10,237 nucleotides of DNA from Chlorobium sp. (GCA_026193435.1 JAPHUN010000069.1:1-10237); one strand, 5' to 3'. Shown: positions 1 through 8,243, counted from the first letter of the stretch. A program made the numbers and translations. The notes: generated from the sequence alone by a model not told the origin.

Positions 1-497
1 TCGCCGATAACCTCCACATCGCGTTGGGGGATCCCTTTGTGATATCGCTGAAACCAGATTTTCCCGTCCCGGTAGACTTCAACTTCACACCATTCGGAAA
101 GAGCGTTTACTACAGAGGCTCCGACACCGTGCAGTCCCCCGGAAACCTTATACGCCCCCTTATCGAATTTACCGCCCGCGCCGATGAGAGTCATAACCAG
201 TTCAAGAGCTGATTTTTTCTTCTGTGGATGTATGTCGACCGGTATTCCCCTGCCGTTATCCGTGACGGTCACAGAGCCGTCAGGATTCAATGAAAGCTCG
301 ATGGATTCGTTGTATCCTGCCAGAGTTTCATCAATAGAGTTGTCGACGATTTCATAAATAAGATGGTGTAGCCCTCTTGAATGAAGGTCGCCTATATACA
401 TCGCCGGGCGTTTTCGAACGTGCTCTATGCCGTCAAGTATCTGAATATTTGTGGCCTCGTAGGCCTGAGGCGAGGTGTTTTTCTGGATCTCTGACAT
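1..497 (-). CDS. gyrB: DNA gyrase subunit B, N-terminal part (3' end outside window)
   Basis: This is the first 165 codons of a type IIA topoisomerase ATPase subunit; the rest lies beyond the left edge. GyrB with GyrA introduces negative supercoils using ATP. The visible part is the GHKL ATPase domain: KRPAMYIGD at residues 29-37, the Bergerat signature EIVDNSIDE at 49-57 (Glu49 as general base and Asn53 as Mg2+ ligand, by family analogy), DNGRGIP at 80-86 for the second nucleotide motif, and GGKFD...[13 protein letters not shown] at about 108-128 forming the ATP lid. The ATG at 497 gives a normal-length N-terminus (MSEIQKN). No good Shine-Dalgarno sequence precedes it. ParE (topoisomerase IV subunit B) is the only serious alternative and cannot be fully excluded from the N-terminus. 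GyrB is preferred because the sequence resembles GyrB in this phylum. Confidence 0.92.
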   Translation of the reverse strand, partial: MSEIQKNTSPQAYEATNIQILDGIEHVRKRPAMYIGDLHSRGLHHLIYEIVDNSIDETLAGYNESIELSLNPDGSVTVTDNGRGIPVDIHPQKKKSALELVMTLIGAGGKFDKGAYKVSGGLHGVGASVVNALSEWCEVEVYRDGKIWFQRYHKGIPQRDVEVIG

Positions 498-707
498 AGT
501 GTTGTATAGCGGTAAAATCAGGTTCAAATCTTGTCAATATTTTGTTTTTCAAGATAGCAAAAAATAGCCTCATATCCCACGGAAGCAAGGGGTTCGGGCA
601 GTAATGAATCGATGACAGGTGGAAGGAAAAATAAGGGCACGGAAGAACTATAGACTTCATGCACCCGCCGAAATTGATGTTCTGATTTCATTGGGTGAAT
701 AGTGTGG
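498..707 (-). promoter_or_regulatory. gyrB upstream region with TTGACA hexamer
   Basis: This 210-bp gap lies between the yraN stop and the gyrB start, with both genes leftward. On the minus strand a perfect TTGACA (positions 537-532) and a TATACA (508-503) sit upstream of the gyrB ATG, but they are 23 bp apart, too far for a classical sigma-70 pair. Either only one element is real or the promoter has unusual spacing. No convincing rho-independent terminator for yraN was found. Confidence 0.25.
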
Positions 708-1088
708 TTAGGTCATAAAGGCGTTGGTGATATGTTCCAGTTTGAACTCTCTTAATCTGCCATTCGTGAAGTCGTGCGCGATAATTGCGATAACATCAAA
801 TCTGCAGTCGGGTTCGGGGGGAGGGTATGCGCTAAGATATGCGGTTGCCGCCCTGATTATTTCTTTTTGTTTTTCAGGGGTGACGGCTTCAAGCGGATGG
901 CCTTTTGATGCCGAGGATCTTGTTTTGACTTCAATGAAGCAGAGTGTGCGCCTGTCCAGGGCGATGATGTCTATCTCGTTGCGGCGGTGACGGTAGTTTC
1001 TCTGGAGAATCCGGTACCCTTTTTCTATGAGGAAGGCGACGGCTGTAAGTTCTCCCTGGCGTCCGAGGTCGTGGGGAATAAACGACAT
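708..1088 (-). CDS. yraN: YraN/UPF0102 family putative nuclease
   Basis: A 126-residue protein of the UPF0102 (YraN) family, a small single-domain relative of the RecB/PD-(D/E)XK nucleases with no settled physiological role. Family landmarks are all present: GRQGE at residues 9-13, [10 protein letters not shown] at 24-33, NEIDIIALD at 37-45 (Glu38 and Asp40 as candidate metal ligands), FIEVKTR at 51-57 (Glu53 and Lys55 as the E-x-K half of the core), the [12 protein letters not shown] segment, and RFDVIAI near residue 96. Length is typical. The ATG at 1088 is preceded by GGAG (1099-1096) with 7-nt spacing, and this site sits in the 13-bp gap after the rnhB stop. The two genes are therefore surely co-transcribed and probably translationally linked. 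The rnhB-yraN pairing is common in bacteria and supports the assignment. Enzymatic activity is inferred from the fold only. Confidence 0.92.
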   Translation of the reverse strand: MSFIPHDLGRQGELTAVAFLIEKGYRILQRNYRHRRNEIDIIALDRRTLCFIEVKTRSSASKGHPLEAVTPEKQKEIIRAATAYLSAYPPPEPDCRFDVIAIIAHDFTNGRLREFKLEHITNAFMT

Positions 1089-1101
1089 GATTCAGCTCCG
1101 T

Positions 1102-1725
1102 TTACTTTTCGCCGAGTTGTTTTACCCTGAAGCTTGTTCTGTGAACAGGACAGCGCCCATATCTGGCAATGGCTGCTATATGCGCTTGTGTCGGGTAACC
1201 AAAATGTTGCGCAAAGCCGTATTCAGGATATTCGCGGTGGTATTCATTCATTATTCTGTCGCGACAGGTCTTGGCAAGAATGGAGGCTGCGGCGATGGAA
1301 ACAACCTTTGCGTCCCCTTTGACAATGGTCAGGTAAGGCACGGGAAGGCTCGGGACAAAACGGTTGCCGTCAATCAGCAAAAGGTCCGGCAACTGCTCGA
1401 GCTTTTCTGCAGCAGCGTTCATCGCGAGCATGGTTGCGTTGAAAATGTTCACCCTGTCGATAGTGGTATGGTCTATAATCGATATGCTGAAGCATTCAGC
1501 AGCGCTTTGTATCGCTTCAGCCAATGCCGATCGCTGTTTCGGGCGGAGACTTTTGGAATCGTTCAGTCCGGTCAGCACGCCTTCGGGCTTGAAATAGCGG
1601 GGGAACATAACAGCGGCGGCAACGACCGGACCGGCAAGAGGTCCCCTGCCCGCCTCGTCTATGCCGCAGACGCTTTTGTGTTCAGGCCAGAATTTTTCCT
1701 CATAGTCTTCGGTTGACAGTAGCAA
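1102..1725 (-). CDS. rnhB: Ribonuclease HII
   Basis: RNase HII hydrolyses RNA in RNA/DNA hybrids and incises at single ribonucleotides embedded in DNA, starting ribonucleotide excision repair. The 207-residue protein has the family's normal length. The signature [14 protein letters not shown] at residues 21-34 supplies Asp23 and Glu24. NDSK follows at 55-58, LLIDGN at 116-121 gives Asp119, and KGDAK with the [10 protein letters not shown] stretch (136-152) gives Asp138, completing the four acidic metal ligands. The start codon is TTG at 1725: an in-frame TAA lies five codons upstream, and no ATG or GTG occurs before the catalytic Asp-Glu pair that would leave an intact N-terminus. No clear Shine-Dalgarno precedes it, so translation may be weak. 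It heads the unit with yraN and is divergent from rng. Confidence 0.97.
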   Translation of the reverse strand: MLLSTEDYEEKFWPEHKSVCGIDEAGRGPLAGPVVAAAVMFPRYFKPEGVLTGLNDSKSLRPKQRSALAEAIQSAAECFSISIIDHTTIDRVNIFNATMLAMNAAAEKLEQLPDLLLIDGNRFVPSLPVPYLTIVKGDAKVVSIAAASILAKTCRDRIMNEYHREYPEYGFAQHFGYPTQAHIAAIARYGRCPVHRTSFRVKQLGEK

Positions 1726-1780
1726 TGGTTCGTTCGTTTAGTGTTGGCTCGGCGTTGTTTGCAAGGAAAAAAGACGAAAA

Positions 1781-1797
1781 TTTGTCCTTTTGACAAA
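1781..1797. promoter_or_regulatory. Inverted repeat over a TTGACA box in the rnhB-rng divergent region
   Basis: The arms TTTGTC (1781-1786) and GACAAA (1792-1797) form a perfect 6-bp inverted repeat around a 5-nt spacer. The right arm coincides with a perfect rightward TTGACA (1790-1795) upstream of rng. The best -10-like hexamer, TACATT (1817-1822), is 21 bp away, longer than the usual 16-18. The repeat could be an operator, a hairpin, or chance in an AT-rich stretch. The rest of the 154-bp gap shows no gene. Confidence 0.3.
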
Positions 1798-1879
1798 AAT
1801 GTTAAATAATACAGGTTACATTTCATAACAAAGGATGACGTGAAACAGGTGATAACATTTTAGAATTTGAGGTTTTGTA

Positions 1880-3598
1880 ATGAAGAAGACTGTGAAAAAG
1901 CAGTTGCTGATGAACAAGTCCGGCGACGAGATTCAGGTGGCTCTGGTAGAAGAGGGCCGTCTGGCGGAGCTCGTGATCGAACGTCCGGACAGTCTCCGCA
2001 GCATAGGCGATATATATCTCGGAAGGGTGCACAAGGTGGTTGAAGGGCTCAAGGCGGCGTTTGTCGATATAGGACAGAAGTCGGACGGATTTCTGCATTT
2101 TTCCGATGTCGGAACCACAACCGAGGATTATCGAGCGCTTATTGAGGATGATGATGACGAGGATGAGAACGAGAACGGCAATGGTGATGCCGATGAAGAA
2201 GGGAAAGCGGGGATAAAAACGCAGCAGGAGCAGAAGGATGATACCCGGAAGCCTTCGCCTGCGGGAAACGGTCAGAAAAACGGGGGAAGCAGAAGCAAGG
2301 GCAACGGCGCCGGTGCTGGAAAAGACGGGGACGGGAGGCAGTCTTACACCCAGATGATTGCCGGGAAGTTAAAGACCAATGACTCTATTCTCGTTCAGGT
2401 GATCAAAGAGCCTATCAGCAACAAGGGGTCTCGGTTGACTTCCGATATCACAATAGCAGGACGTTTTATGGTGTTGCTTCCCTTCGGAGGCGGCCAGATT
2501 GCGGTTTCCCGTCGAGTTGTCTCACGCAAGGAGCGCTCAAGGCTTAAAAAACTTGTTCGATCGATGCTGCCGGATGGTTTTGGCGCGATCATCAGGACTG
2601 TTGCGGAACTTCAGGAGGAGGAGCTGCTGAAAAAGGATCTTGAAAAGCTGCTTGTCAAGTGGGAGCAGATTGAGGAAAAACTGAAGGACGCCAAACCTCC
2701 ACAGCTGATTTTCAAGGAAGATACCATTATTTCAAGCGTGCTGCGCGATTCCCTGACGACTGATGTTACAGAACTGGTGGCTAACTCACAGAGTATTCAC
2801 AAGGAGACGCTGAACTATATTCAATGGGCGGCTCCCGAGATGGAAAAGAACGTTTTTTTCTATCAGGGCAAGCTTCCTCTTTTTGAGGGATACGGAATCG
2901 CAAAGGATGTTGAATCCATCTTTTCGAGAAAGGTGTGGCTCAAGTCCGGAGGCTACATCATTATAGAGCATACTGAGGCCATGGTTGTGGTCGATGTGAA
3001 CAGCGGACGCTATGCGGCAAAGAAGGAGCAGGAGGAGAACTCTCTGAAAACCAACCTTGAAGCTTCTCGAGAGGTGGTCCGTCAGCTCAGGCTGAGGGAT
3101 ATCGGAGGAATAATCGTGGTTGACTTTATCGATATGCTCGATCCGAAAAACTCCAAGAAGGTCTATGACTCGATGAAAAACGAATTGCGACAGGACAGGG
3201 CGAAGTCAAACATTCTGCCAATGTCGGATTTCGGGATAATGCAGATCACCAGGGAAAGGATTCGCCCCAGCCTCATGCAGCGTATGGGTGATCAGTGTCC
3301 GGCTTGCGGCGGTTCAGGGATCGTGCAGGCGCGTTGTACGACCATCAATCAGATTGAGCGTTGGCTCAGGAAATATGCTCTCCAGAAGAAAATGGTGTTT
3401 CAGCAGCTTGACCTGTATGTAAGCCCGACTGTCGCAGAGCCTTTGCGGGATACAGACAGGAATATTGAGATGAAATGGTTTCTCCAGCATCTGCTTTTTG
3501 TCAGGGTGAAACAGGACGAGAGCCTGAGGAGCGATGACTTCAGGTTCTATGCCCGGAAAAACAGCGCGGATCTGACTGCAGAGTACGGTGATCTCTGA
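1880..3598 (+). CDS. rng: Ribonuclease G/E family endoribonuclease
   Basis: A 572-residue single-strand-specific endoribonuclease of the RNase E/G family, acting in rRNA 5'-end processing and mRNA decay. The N-terminal S1 domain starts near residue 38 (GDIYLGRV...AAFVDIG) and is interrupted by a low-complexity insert at about 84-155, first very acidic ([10 protein letters not shown] at 90-99), then Gly/Lys/Asn/Gln-rich. S1 resumes with [11 protein letters not shown] and the 5'-sensor region follows ([10 protein letters not shown]). The DNase I-like catalytic core carries Asp372 (VVVDVNSGR) and Asp415 (IIVVDFIDM), the two Mg2+ ligands, and the Zn-link motif CPACGGSG supplies Cys473 and Cys476. 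No long RNase E-type degradosome scaffold follows the core, so RNase G is the better name. The ATG at 1880 has GAGG (1869-1872) 7 nt upstream, a good ribosome binding site. An own promoter in the divergent gap is likely. Confidence 0.96.
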   Translation: MKKTVKKQLLMNKSGDEIQVALVEEGRLAELVIERPDSLRSIGDIYLGRVHKVVEGLKAAFVDIGQKSDGFLHFSDVGTTTEDYRALIEDDDDEDENENGNGDADEEGKAGIKTQQEQKDDTRKPSPAGNGQKNGGSRSKGNGAGAGKDGDGRQSYTQMIAGKLKTNDSILVQVIKEPISNKGSRLTSDITIAGRFMVLLPFGGGQIAVSRRVVSRKERSRLKKLVRSMLPDGFGAIIRTVAELQEEELLKKDLEKLLVKWEQIEEKLKDAKPPQLIFKEDTIISSVLRDSLTTDVTELVANSQSIHKETLNYIQWAAPEMEKNVFFYQGKLPLFEGYGIAKDVESIFSRKVWLKSGGYIIIEHTEAMVVVDVNSGRYAAKKEQEENSLKTNLEASREVVRQLRLRDIGGIIVVDFIDMLDPKNSKKVYDSMKNELRQDRAKSNILPMSDFGIMQITRERIRPSLMQRMGDQCPACGGSGIVQARCTTINQIERWLRKYALQKKMVFQQLDLYVSPTVAEPLRDTDRNIEMKWFLQHLLFVRVKQDESLRSDDFRFYARKNSADLTAEYGDL

Positions 3599-3733
3599 AT
3601 GAGGAATACCGGAAGCTATTTCACCACTGTGTACTATTTATTGCACGGGGGCATGTTTTTTTGTGGTAAGGCGCAAGACTTGAAACGATACTATAACGCT
3701 AACTTTTATTACAGTAACCAGTAAAAACCAGCA

Positions 3734-4591
3734 ATGCAGCTTGAAGAAGTAAGAACACGTATAGAAGAACTGGCGGCTCTGTCTGCTACAGAATTACAGA
3801 AACACAATGACGCGCGAGATGTTTTCAGCGCCTTTAAAGTGCTTTTGAACAGTGGCGAGGCAAGAGCGGCGGAGAAAAGAGATGGTACCTGGCAGGTCAA
3901 CGCCTGGGTAAAGCAGGGCATTCTCCTGGGGATGAGGCTTGGAATACTTAGCGAGAGTTCGATCTCTTTTCCTGAAGGCAATGACTGGACATTTGTTGAC
4001 AAGGATACCTATCCTGTCAGGCGCTTTGTAAAGGAAGACGGTATCCGTATTGTTCCCGGAGGTTCTTCAGTGAGGGATGGCGCCTATCTGGCTTCTTCAG
4101 TGGTTATGATGCCCCCGGCATACGTCAATGTCGGTGCATATGTCGATGCGGGCAGCATGATTGATTCACACGCACTTGTAGGCAGCTGCGCACAGGTGGG
4201 CCGAAACGTTCATCTTTCTGCCGCGGTACAGATCGGCGGTGTTCTTGAACCGATAGGAGCTGTTCCGGTAATCATTGAAGATGATGTCATGGTCGGGGGG
4301 AACTGCGGTATTTACGAAGGCACGATCGTCCGTTCGCGAGCGGTGATCGGTACAGGCGTCATTCTCAACGGTTCTACGCCTGTCTATGATCTGGCAAACA
4401 ACAGAATTATCAGAAAAACCCCAGAAGCCCCTCTTACGATTCCTGAAGGAGCGGTTGTCGTTGCCGGTTCCCGAAAGATACAGGGGGACTTCGCCGCAGA
4501 GCACGGCCTGTCAATCTATACTCCCTTGATCGTCAAGTACAGGGATGAAAAAACGGATAGTGGGACGGCGCTGGAAAGCGCGTTGCGATGA
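3734..4591 (+). CDS. dapD: 2,3,4,5-tetrahydropyridine-2,6-dicarboxylate N-succinyltransferase
   Basis: DapD transfers succinyl from succinyl-CoA to tetrahydrodipicolinate, the committed step of the succinylase branch to meso-diaminopimelate (peptidoglycan) and lysine. The 285-residue protein is close to the 274 of E. coli DapD. An N-terminal helical domain (about 1-95) precedes a left-handed beta-helix of hexapeptide repeats (about 104-215). Recognisable blocks are RIVPGG (105-110), [13 protein letters not shown] (126-138), SMID with Asp144, [14 protein letters not shown] (149-162), IGGVLEP (167-173) and the EG pair with Glu195; Asp144 and Glu195 match the proposed active-site acids by position. 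The C-terminal GAVVVAGSR lies at 239-247. The ATG at 3734 lacks a strong ribosome binding site. A TATAAC (3692-3697) lies in the 135-bp gap after rng, with no convincing -35 partner, so an own promoter is possible but unproven. Confidence 0.95.
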   Translation: MQLEEVRTRIEELAALSATELQKHNDARDVFSAFKVLLNSGEARAAEKRDGTWQVNAWVKQGILLGMRLGILSESSISFPEGNDWTFVDKDTYPVRRFVKEDGIRIVPGGSSVRDGAYLASSVVMMPPAYVNVGAYVDAGSMIDSHALVGSCAQVGRNVHLSAAVQIGGVLEPIGAVPVIIEDDVMVGGNCGIYEGTIVRSRAVIGTGVILNGSTPVYDLANNRIIRKTPEAPLTIPEGAVVVAGSRKIQGDFAAEHGLSIYTPLIVKYRDEKTDSGTALESALR

Positions 4592-4631
4592 TCGAACTCT
4601 TTTTTTTCCGGAACGAGCAAAGAAGCCAGGT

Positions 4632-6323
4632 ATGAAACGTTATTCGACAAGCGGTATCGGTAGCATGGTGATGCGGGTTTTTCTTTCTCTTCTCTTCTTT
4701 TCGGGAACGGTTCTGAAAACGGCGGAAAGCCGTGAGAGCGAGTCTTTTTACATCGCAAAAAACATTGAGTTGCTCGGTGAGGTTTACCGGGACGTTTCTG
4801 AAAATTATGTTGATAGTATAGACACAGCGGAGTTCATGTATGCCGGTATAGACGGTATGCTTGAAACGCTTGATCCCTATACGGTTTTTCTTGACGAAAA
4901 AGAGTCGGATGAACTCGGCGAGTTGACAAGCGGACACTATGCCGGTATCGGTGTCAGGATATCGGAAATTGCCGGGGAGGTCTATGTCCTTTCGGTTTTC
5001 GACGGGTCTCCGGCGGCAAAAGCCGGACTTCGTGTCGGCGATCGTATCGAGAAGGTTGACCGGCATATCGTTAAGGGAAAAGATCTTGATGAGGTGAAGA
5101 GTTTCATCAAGGGGCCAGCCGGAAGCGAGGTCGTTCTCACTGTTGAAAGGTACGGGAAGAAGAGCCGGCTTCGAGCAAGGATTACCCGTCGCGAAGTCAG
5201 GGTTAACAGCATACGCTATTCGGGACTGCTTGGAGAGATCGGATATTTCGTGATGGACTCATTCGGGAACAGGAGTCCGGATGAGCTCAAGAGGGCGATC
5301 AATGAACTGGATGCTGCATCGAGAATCAGGAAACGCCCCATGGCCGGGGTGATTCTGGATCTACGGAACAATCCGGGAGGGTTGCTTGAGGCCGCAGTCG
5401 ATGTCAGCGGGCTTTTTGTCGGCAAGGGCAGTCAGGTCGTTTCTACCATGGGTCGTGATCCTGAAAGCAGAATCAGCTACAAGACAAAGCATGCTCCTGT
5501 CGTCGAAAAGCTGCCTCTGGCCATACTGATCAATAAAAACAGCGCGTCAGCCGCCGAGATTGTTGCAGGGGCAATACAGGAGCTTGATCGAGGAGTGATT
5601 GTAGGAGATCGTTCGTTCGGCAAAGGGCTTGTTCAGTCAGTAATCACACTTCCCTATGACTCTAAGTTGAAGATGACAACGTCCAAGTACTATACGCCTT
5701 CCGGTCGTCTGATCCAGAAGGAGCATGACTGGACAGGAGGCCCCCGCAAGGTTCTTGAGCGCGAAGAAAAGCAGGCAGACGGTATGGTGTTTTATACCCG
5801 TAACAAGCGTAAGGTTTATGGAGGAGGAGGTATTCTTCCCGACATCAGGCTTGACGGATATATTCCCGGCAGCTATGAGGCCTCTCTGCACAAGGACGGA
5901 ATGCTTTTCCGCTTCGCCAATACATACAGGGCATCACATGATCGAATCCCGCCGGCCGGCATTGACAGAAAATCGTTGATGCGCGATTTTGCCGGTTTTC
6001 TCGAAAGGGAGTCGTTCATCTACAAATCCGAACCGGAAGAGCTTCTTGAGGAAGTCAGGCAATCCCTTGCCGGGAATCATAAAGAGGCTCATCCAGAGGT
6101 CGATTCGCTCGTCACATCTCTTGGAAAGGAGCTGAAACTTCTTGCCGGTAAGCAGAAATCAAGCGAATCGAAACAGGTCGCTCTTGCTCTTGAGCAGGAA
6201 GTCCTGCGTCATTACGATGAGGACGCTGCTCTACGAAGCCGAATAGAGGATGATCCTGTCGTTAAAAAAGCGTTGGAAGTTTTGCAGGACCCGGGCAGGT
6301 ACAGCACGTTGCTCAGCCCATAG
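4632..6323 (+). CDS. ctpA: Carboxyl-terminal processing peptidase (S41A) with PDZ domain
   Basis: A serine endopeptidase of the Tsp/Prc/CtpA family that trims or degrades envelope proteins from their C-termini; ctpA is a generic label. With the start at 4632 it has 563 residues. A basic, hydrophobic N-terminus (MKRYSTSG...VFLSLLFFSGTVL) is a signal peptide or membrane anchor, placing the enzyme outside the cytoplasm. A PDZ domain (GIGVRIS...AKAGLRVGD; about 105-175) recognises substrate C-termini. The catalytic core contains GVILDLRNNPGG (239-250), NSASAAEIVAGA with nucleophile Ser306, and SFGKGLVQ with general-base Lys331, 25 residues later as in E. coli Tsp (S430/K455). A helical tail ends in ALEVLQDPGRY, common in FCB-group members. 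The ORF stays open upstream to an ATG at 4545 inside dapD, but that would bury the signal peptide behind 29 charged residues, so 4632 (41 bp after dapD) is preferred. Likely co-transcribed with dapD. Confidence 0.93.
   Translation: MKRYSTSGIGSMVMRVFLSLLFFSGTVLKTAESRESESFYIAKNIELLGEVYRDVSENYVDSIDTAEFMYAGIDGMLETLDPYTVFLDEKESDELGELTSGHYAGIGVRISEIAGEVYVLSVFDGSPAAKAGLRVGDRIEKVDRHIVKGKDLDEVKSFIKGPAGSEVVLTVERYGKKSRLRARITRREVRVNSIRYSGLLGEIGYFVMDSFGNRSPDELKRAINELDAASRIRKRPMAGVILDLRNNPGGLLEAAVDVSGLFVGKGSQVVSTMGRDPESRISYKTKHAPVVEKLPLAILINKNSASAAEIVAGAIQELDRGVIVGDRSFGKGLVQSVITLPYDSKLKMTTSKYYTPSGRLIQKEHDWTGGPRKVLEREEKQADGMVFYTRNKRKVYGGGGILPDIRLDGYIPGSYEASLHKDGMLFRFANTYRASHDRIPPAGIDRKSLMRDFAGFLERESFIYKSEPEELLEEVRQSLAGNHKEAHPEVDSLVTSLGKELKLLAGKQKSSESKQVALALEQEVLRHYDEDAALRSRIEDDPVVKKALEVLQDPGRYSTLLSP
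6313..6323. other. Tail-to-tail overlap of convergent coding regions
   Basis: The rightward peptidase gene ends with TAG at 6321-6323 and the leftward DUF2499-DUF3593 gene ends with TGA at 6315-6313. Their last codons therefore share 11 bp on opposite strands. There is no room for a terminator between them, so any terminator must lie inside the opposing gene and the 3' ends of both mRNAs are probably complementary. Confidence 0.9.
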
Positions 6324-7002
6324 ACGACGATTCTATCTGCCTTTTTTCAAAACGTTTAATCTGACGATGGATACCGATAATGATCATCATGTTGCTGATG
6401 GTCAGCAGGCTTTCCGCGCCGCCGTGCAAGAGGTCGTCATGAGAGAGCGTTGCAAATCCCCTGATTTCCGTCGAGACATACATCAGTGACACCGTTACGC
6501 TGATGAACACCACAACAAACCAGAACCCGGCAATGGTCATGCGGGAAAAAACCTCCGGGTCCCGTTTCCGGATAAAGGTGAGAGAAACAAGAAAGCTCAG
6601 GTACACCAGGCTGGAGAGCTGCAGGATCAGATCGAAAATATCTTCACCCATATAGGATTGCGGTCTTCCTGATATAAGAAAAATACCCGCTGCCGCCAGG
6701 ATCTTGGCGCTTCCCTTTCTGCCGGTCGTCTTAAGGATATTGAGGGACGCGTAGAGCAGCGCCATACTCCCGAACAGGTTTACGGTTTCCGAAAGGTCAA
6801 GTAGTACGGGAACCTGATCACCTCTCACATGGTAGGCAAGAACAAACCAGCTCCCGATCCAGTGCGGGATCATGAAAAGGCCGAAACGTTGAACATCTTT
6901 CCTGCCGATCATCGTCCCGTAGCGGTACATCATGAGGGACGCTATCCCCCATTCAAGAGATGAAGAGATATGAATCAGCCAGTTAGGGAGAGATAACAGC
7001 AT
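6313..7002 (-). CDS. DUF2499 (Ycf49-like) - DUF3593 fused integral membrane protein
   Basis: A 229-residue polytopic membrane protein of unknown function. The N-terminal half (about 1-95) matches DUF2499/Ycf49: SLPNWLIHISSSLEWGIAS at 4-22 with a YG pair at 28-29 and MIPHW at 44-48. The C-terminal half (about 120-215) matches DUF3593: a GFWFVVVFISVTVSLMY segment near 159-175 and the diagnostic LHGGAESLLTISN at 192-204. Hydrophobic segments at about 8-26, 41-58, 71-91, 97-112, 122-143, 156-176 and 197-212 suggest six or seven membrane spans. No catalytic motif is recognised; His11, Glu17, His193 and Glu197 are polar residues in or near the membrane. As recalled, these two families are separate, often adjacent, genes in cyanobacteria and also occur in plastids. 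Here they form one chain. The ATG directly follows the bchP TAA, with AAAGGGA (7015-7009) 6 nt upstream, so translation is coupled to bchP. Family assignment is from remembered motifs. Confidence 0.85.
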   Translation of the reverse strand: MLLSLPNWLIHISSSLEWGIASLMMYRYGTMIGRKDVQRFGLFMIPHWIGSWFVLAYHVRGDQVPVLLDLSETVNLFGSMALLYASLNILKTTGRKGSAKILAAAGIFLISGRPQSYMGEDIFDLILQLSSLVYLSFLVSLTFIRKRDPEVFSRMTIAGFWFVVVFISVTVSLMYVSTEIRGFATLSHDDLLHGGAESLLTISNMMIIIGIHRQIKRFEKRQIESSSMG

Positions 7003-8142
7003 TTATGATCCCTTTGCCAGGTGGTAGATGTTTTTCATAAATATTTTCATCTGTACGCTCCAGGGAGCGGGTACCATTTTCTTATAGAGATAGGAGTCAA
7101 AGGTGATTCTCTGAACATCCCTGTCCTCACAAATGGCTACAAAGCTTTCTCTGAGCCGGTCGTTTTTGTAATAGACCGACTGGAGCGTCTGCAGCCCGAA
7201 GAAGATGGGTGCATAGAGTTTTCTGAAGGTTTTCTCGTAGATTTTCAGCGGCTTGTTGTTTCGTATCCGATCAATCATTGCCTCTGCACCGAGTTTTCCG
7301 GAGCGCATGGCAAAGAATATTCCTTCTCCATTTGCAGGGGTGACAAGCCCCGCGGCATCGCCTACCAGAATAGCATTGTCCTGAGTAAAGGATTTTCTGG
7401 GTTTCATCGGGATCTTGGCAGCCTCGTCAAGATAGGGCTTTTCTGAAATCCCTATCTTTTGCACGAAACGATCCTGAAGTTCCCTCAGGTTGTGTTTGCG
7501 AAATTCGGTGCCTGTTCCGATGGCGATATGATCTGTTTTTGGAAATATCCAGCCATAGAAATCCGGCGATACGTCACCGTCAAACCAGATTTCAACCAGA
7601 TCCTCGTAGGGTTTCAGGGTGTCGGAATAGTGGAAACGCTGCTGCATGGCGATGACCTGCAGCTCGTTTTGAGGAAAGCCGAGAACCTCTGCGGTTCTGG
7701 AGTTTGCTCCGTCCGCTCCGATGATATAGGTAGCTTCAACCGGAGGATGCTCTTTGGACAGGGTTATGGTATAGACGTCGCCACTCCGCCTGATCTCCTT
7801 CATGCGAGCTTCGATGACTTCCGAGCCATGCCGTTTTGCCCGATCGCGCAGGTAGCTGTCAAAACGCTCCCGCCTGACCATACCGACATAGCCGTTCGGC
7901 ATTTCCATGAAGATCATTCTTCCCGCTGGAGATCGAACGCTCATTCGGGAAAGCTTTTTCTCTACCAGTGCTTCCGGGATCCGGAACTCTTCAATAAGGC
8001 CGAGCGGAATAGCCCCTCCGCACGGTTTTACGTTTTCAAGGTTCCGTTCAATGAGGACGGTGGAAATTCCCGCCTTTGCCAGTTCGGCTGCGGCGACAGC
8101 GCCTGAAGGGCCTCCGCCGATTACTGCGACATCAAAACGCAT
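7003..8142 (-). CDS. bchP: Geranylgeranyl reductase, chlorophyll type (BchP/ChlP)
   Basis: A 379-residue flavoprotein that reduces the geranylgeranyl tail of (bacterio)chlorophyll, or geranylgeranyl diphosphate, towards phytyl using NADPH or another donor. The N-terminal Rossmann motif GGGPSG (9-14) binds FAD. PCGGAIP (40-46) is characteristic of the ChlP/BchP clade rather than archaeal lipid reductases. IIGADGANS (140-148) and [15 protein letters not shown] (261-275) are the later FAD-contact motifs of the PHBH-like group. Green sulfur bacteria have more than one homologue; as I recall, CT2256 of C. tepidum is the functional BchP and its neighbourhood resembles this one, so the symbol is likely but not certain. 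Another isoprenoid tail, such as a quinone, remains possible as substrate. No strong ribosome binding site precedes the ATG at 8142. It lies 101 bp behind glyQS on the same strand and is coupled to the next gene with no gap. Confidence 0.9.
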   Translation of the reverse strand: MRFDVAVIGGGPSGAVAAAELAKAGISTVLIERNLENVKPCGGAIPLGLIEEFRIPEALVEKKLSRMSVRSPAGRMIFMEMPNGYVGMVRRERFDSYLRDRAKRHGSEVIEARMKEIRRSGDVYTITLSKEHPPVEATYIIGADGANSRTAEVLGFPQNELQVIAMQQRFHYSDTLKPYEDLVEIWFDGDVSPDFYGWIFPKTDHIAIGTGTEFRKHNLRELQDRFVQKIGISEKPYLDEAAKIPMKPRKSFTQDNAILVGDAAGLVTPANGEGIFFAMRSGKLGAEAMIDRIRNNKPLKIYEKTFRKLYAPIFFGLQTLQSVYYKNDRLRESFVAICEDRDVQRITFDSYLYKKMVPAPWSVQMKIFMKNIYHLAKGS

Positions 8143-8243
8143 TGTTAGACCGGTTGTTCGTTATTGTCAAAGGAATAGATCATAGCATACTCTCAGGTCG
8201 GAACCGAAAATTCCTTTCTATCAGGGAAACAAGTACTGCGAAC
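8143..8243 (-). promoter_or_regulatory. glyQS-bchP intergenic region, possible bchP promoter
   Basis: A 101-bp gap in which the minus strand has TATGAT (8184-8179), a 5-of-6 match to the -10 consensus, 36 bp before the bchP ATG. The 17-bp-spaced hexamer upstream (TCGGTT) is a poor -35. No terminator-like hairpin with a T-run was found after glyQS. Readthrough from glyQS and a weak separate bchP promoter are both compatible with the sequence. Confidence 0.2.

Noticed and set aside
433..660. 75-codon leftward ORF between yraN and gyrB
   Set aside because: It overlaps the gyrB start in another frame, has atypical composition and no ribosome binding site.
1027..1716. 229-codon rightward ORF antisense to rnhB and yraN
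   Set aside because: It lies opposite two genes with complete family motifs and shows no recognisable domain; a shadow frame.
3640..3662. T-run after rng as a rho-independent terminator
   Set aside because: The preceding sequence forms at most a 3-bp stem, so there is no credible hairpin.
4545..4631. Upstream ATG extension of the processing peptidase overlapping dapD
   Set aside because: It adds a 29-residue, highly charged segment before the signal peptide; the ATG at 4632 gives a normal exported N-terminus.
7459..8106. 215-codon rightward ORF antisense to bchP
   Set aside because: Opposite a clear flavoprotein gene, with no ribosome binding site or motif.
8142..8170. Perfect TTGACA (8170-8165) upstream of bchP as a promoter
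   Set aside because: A 17-bp spacing would put the -10 over the start codon region (TAACAA), giving an RNA start inside the gene; a chance match is more likely.
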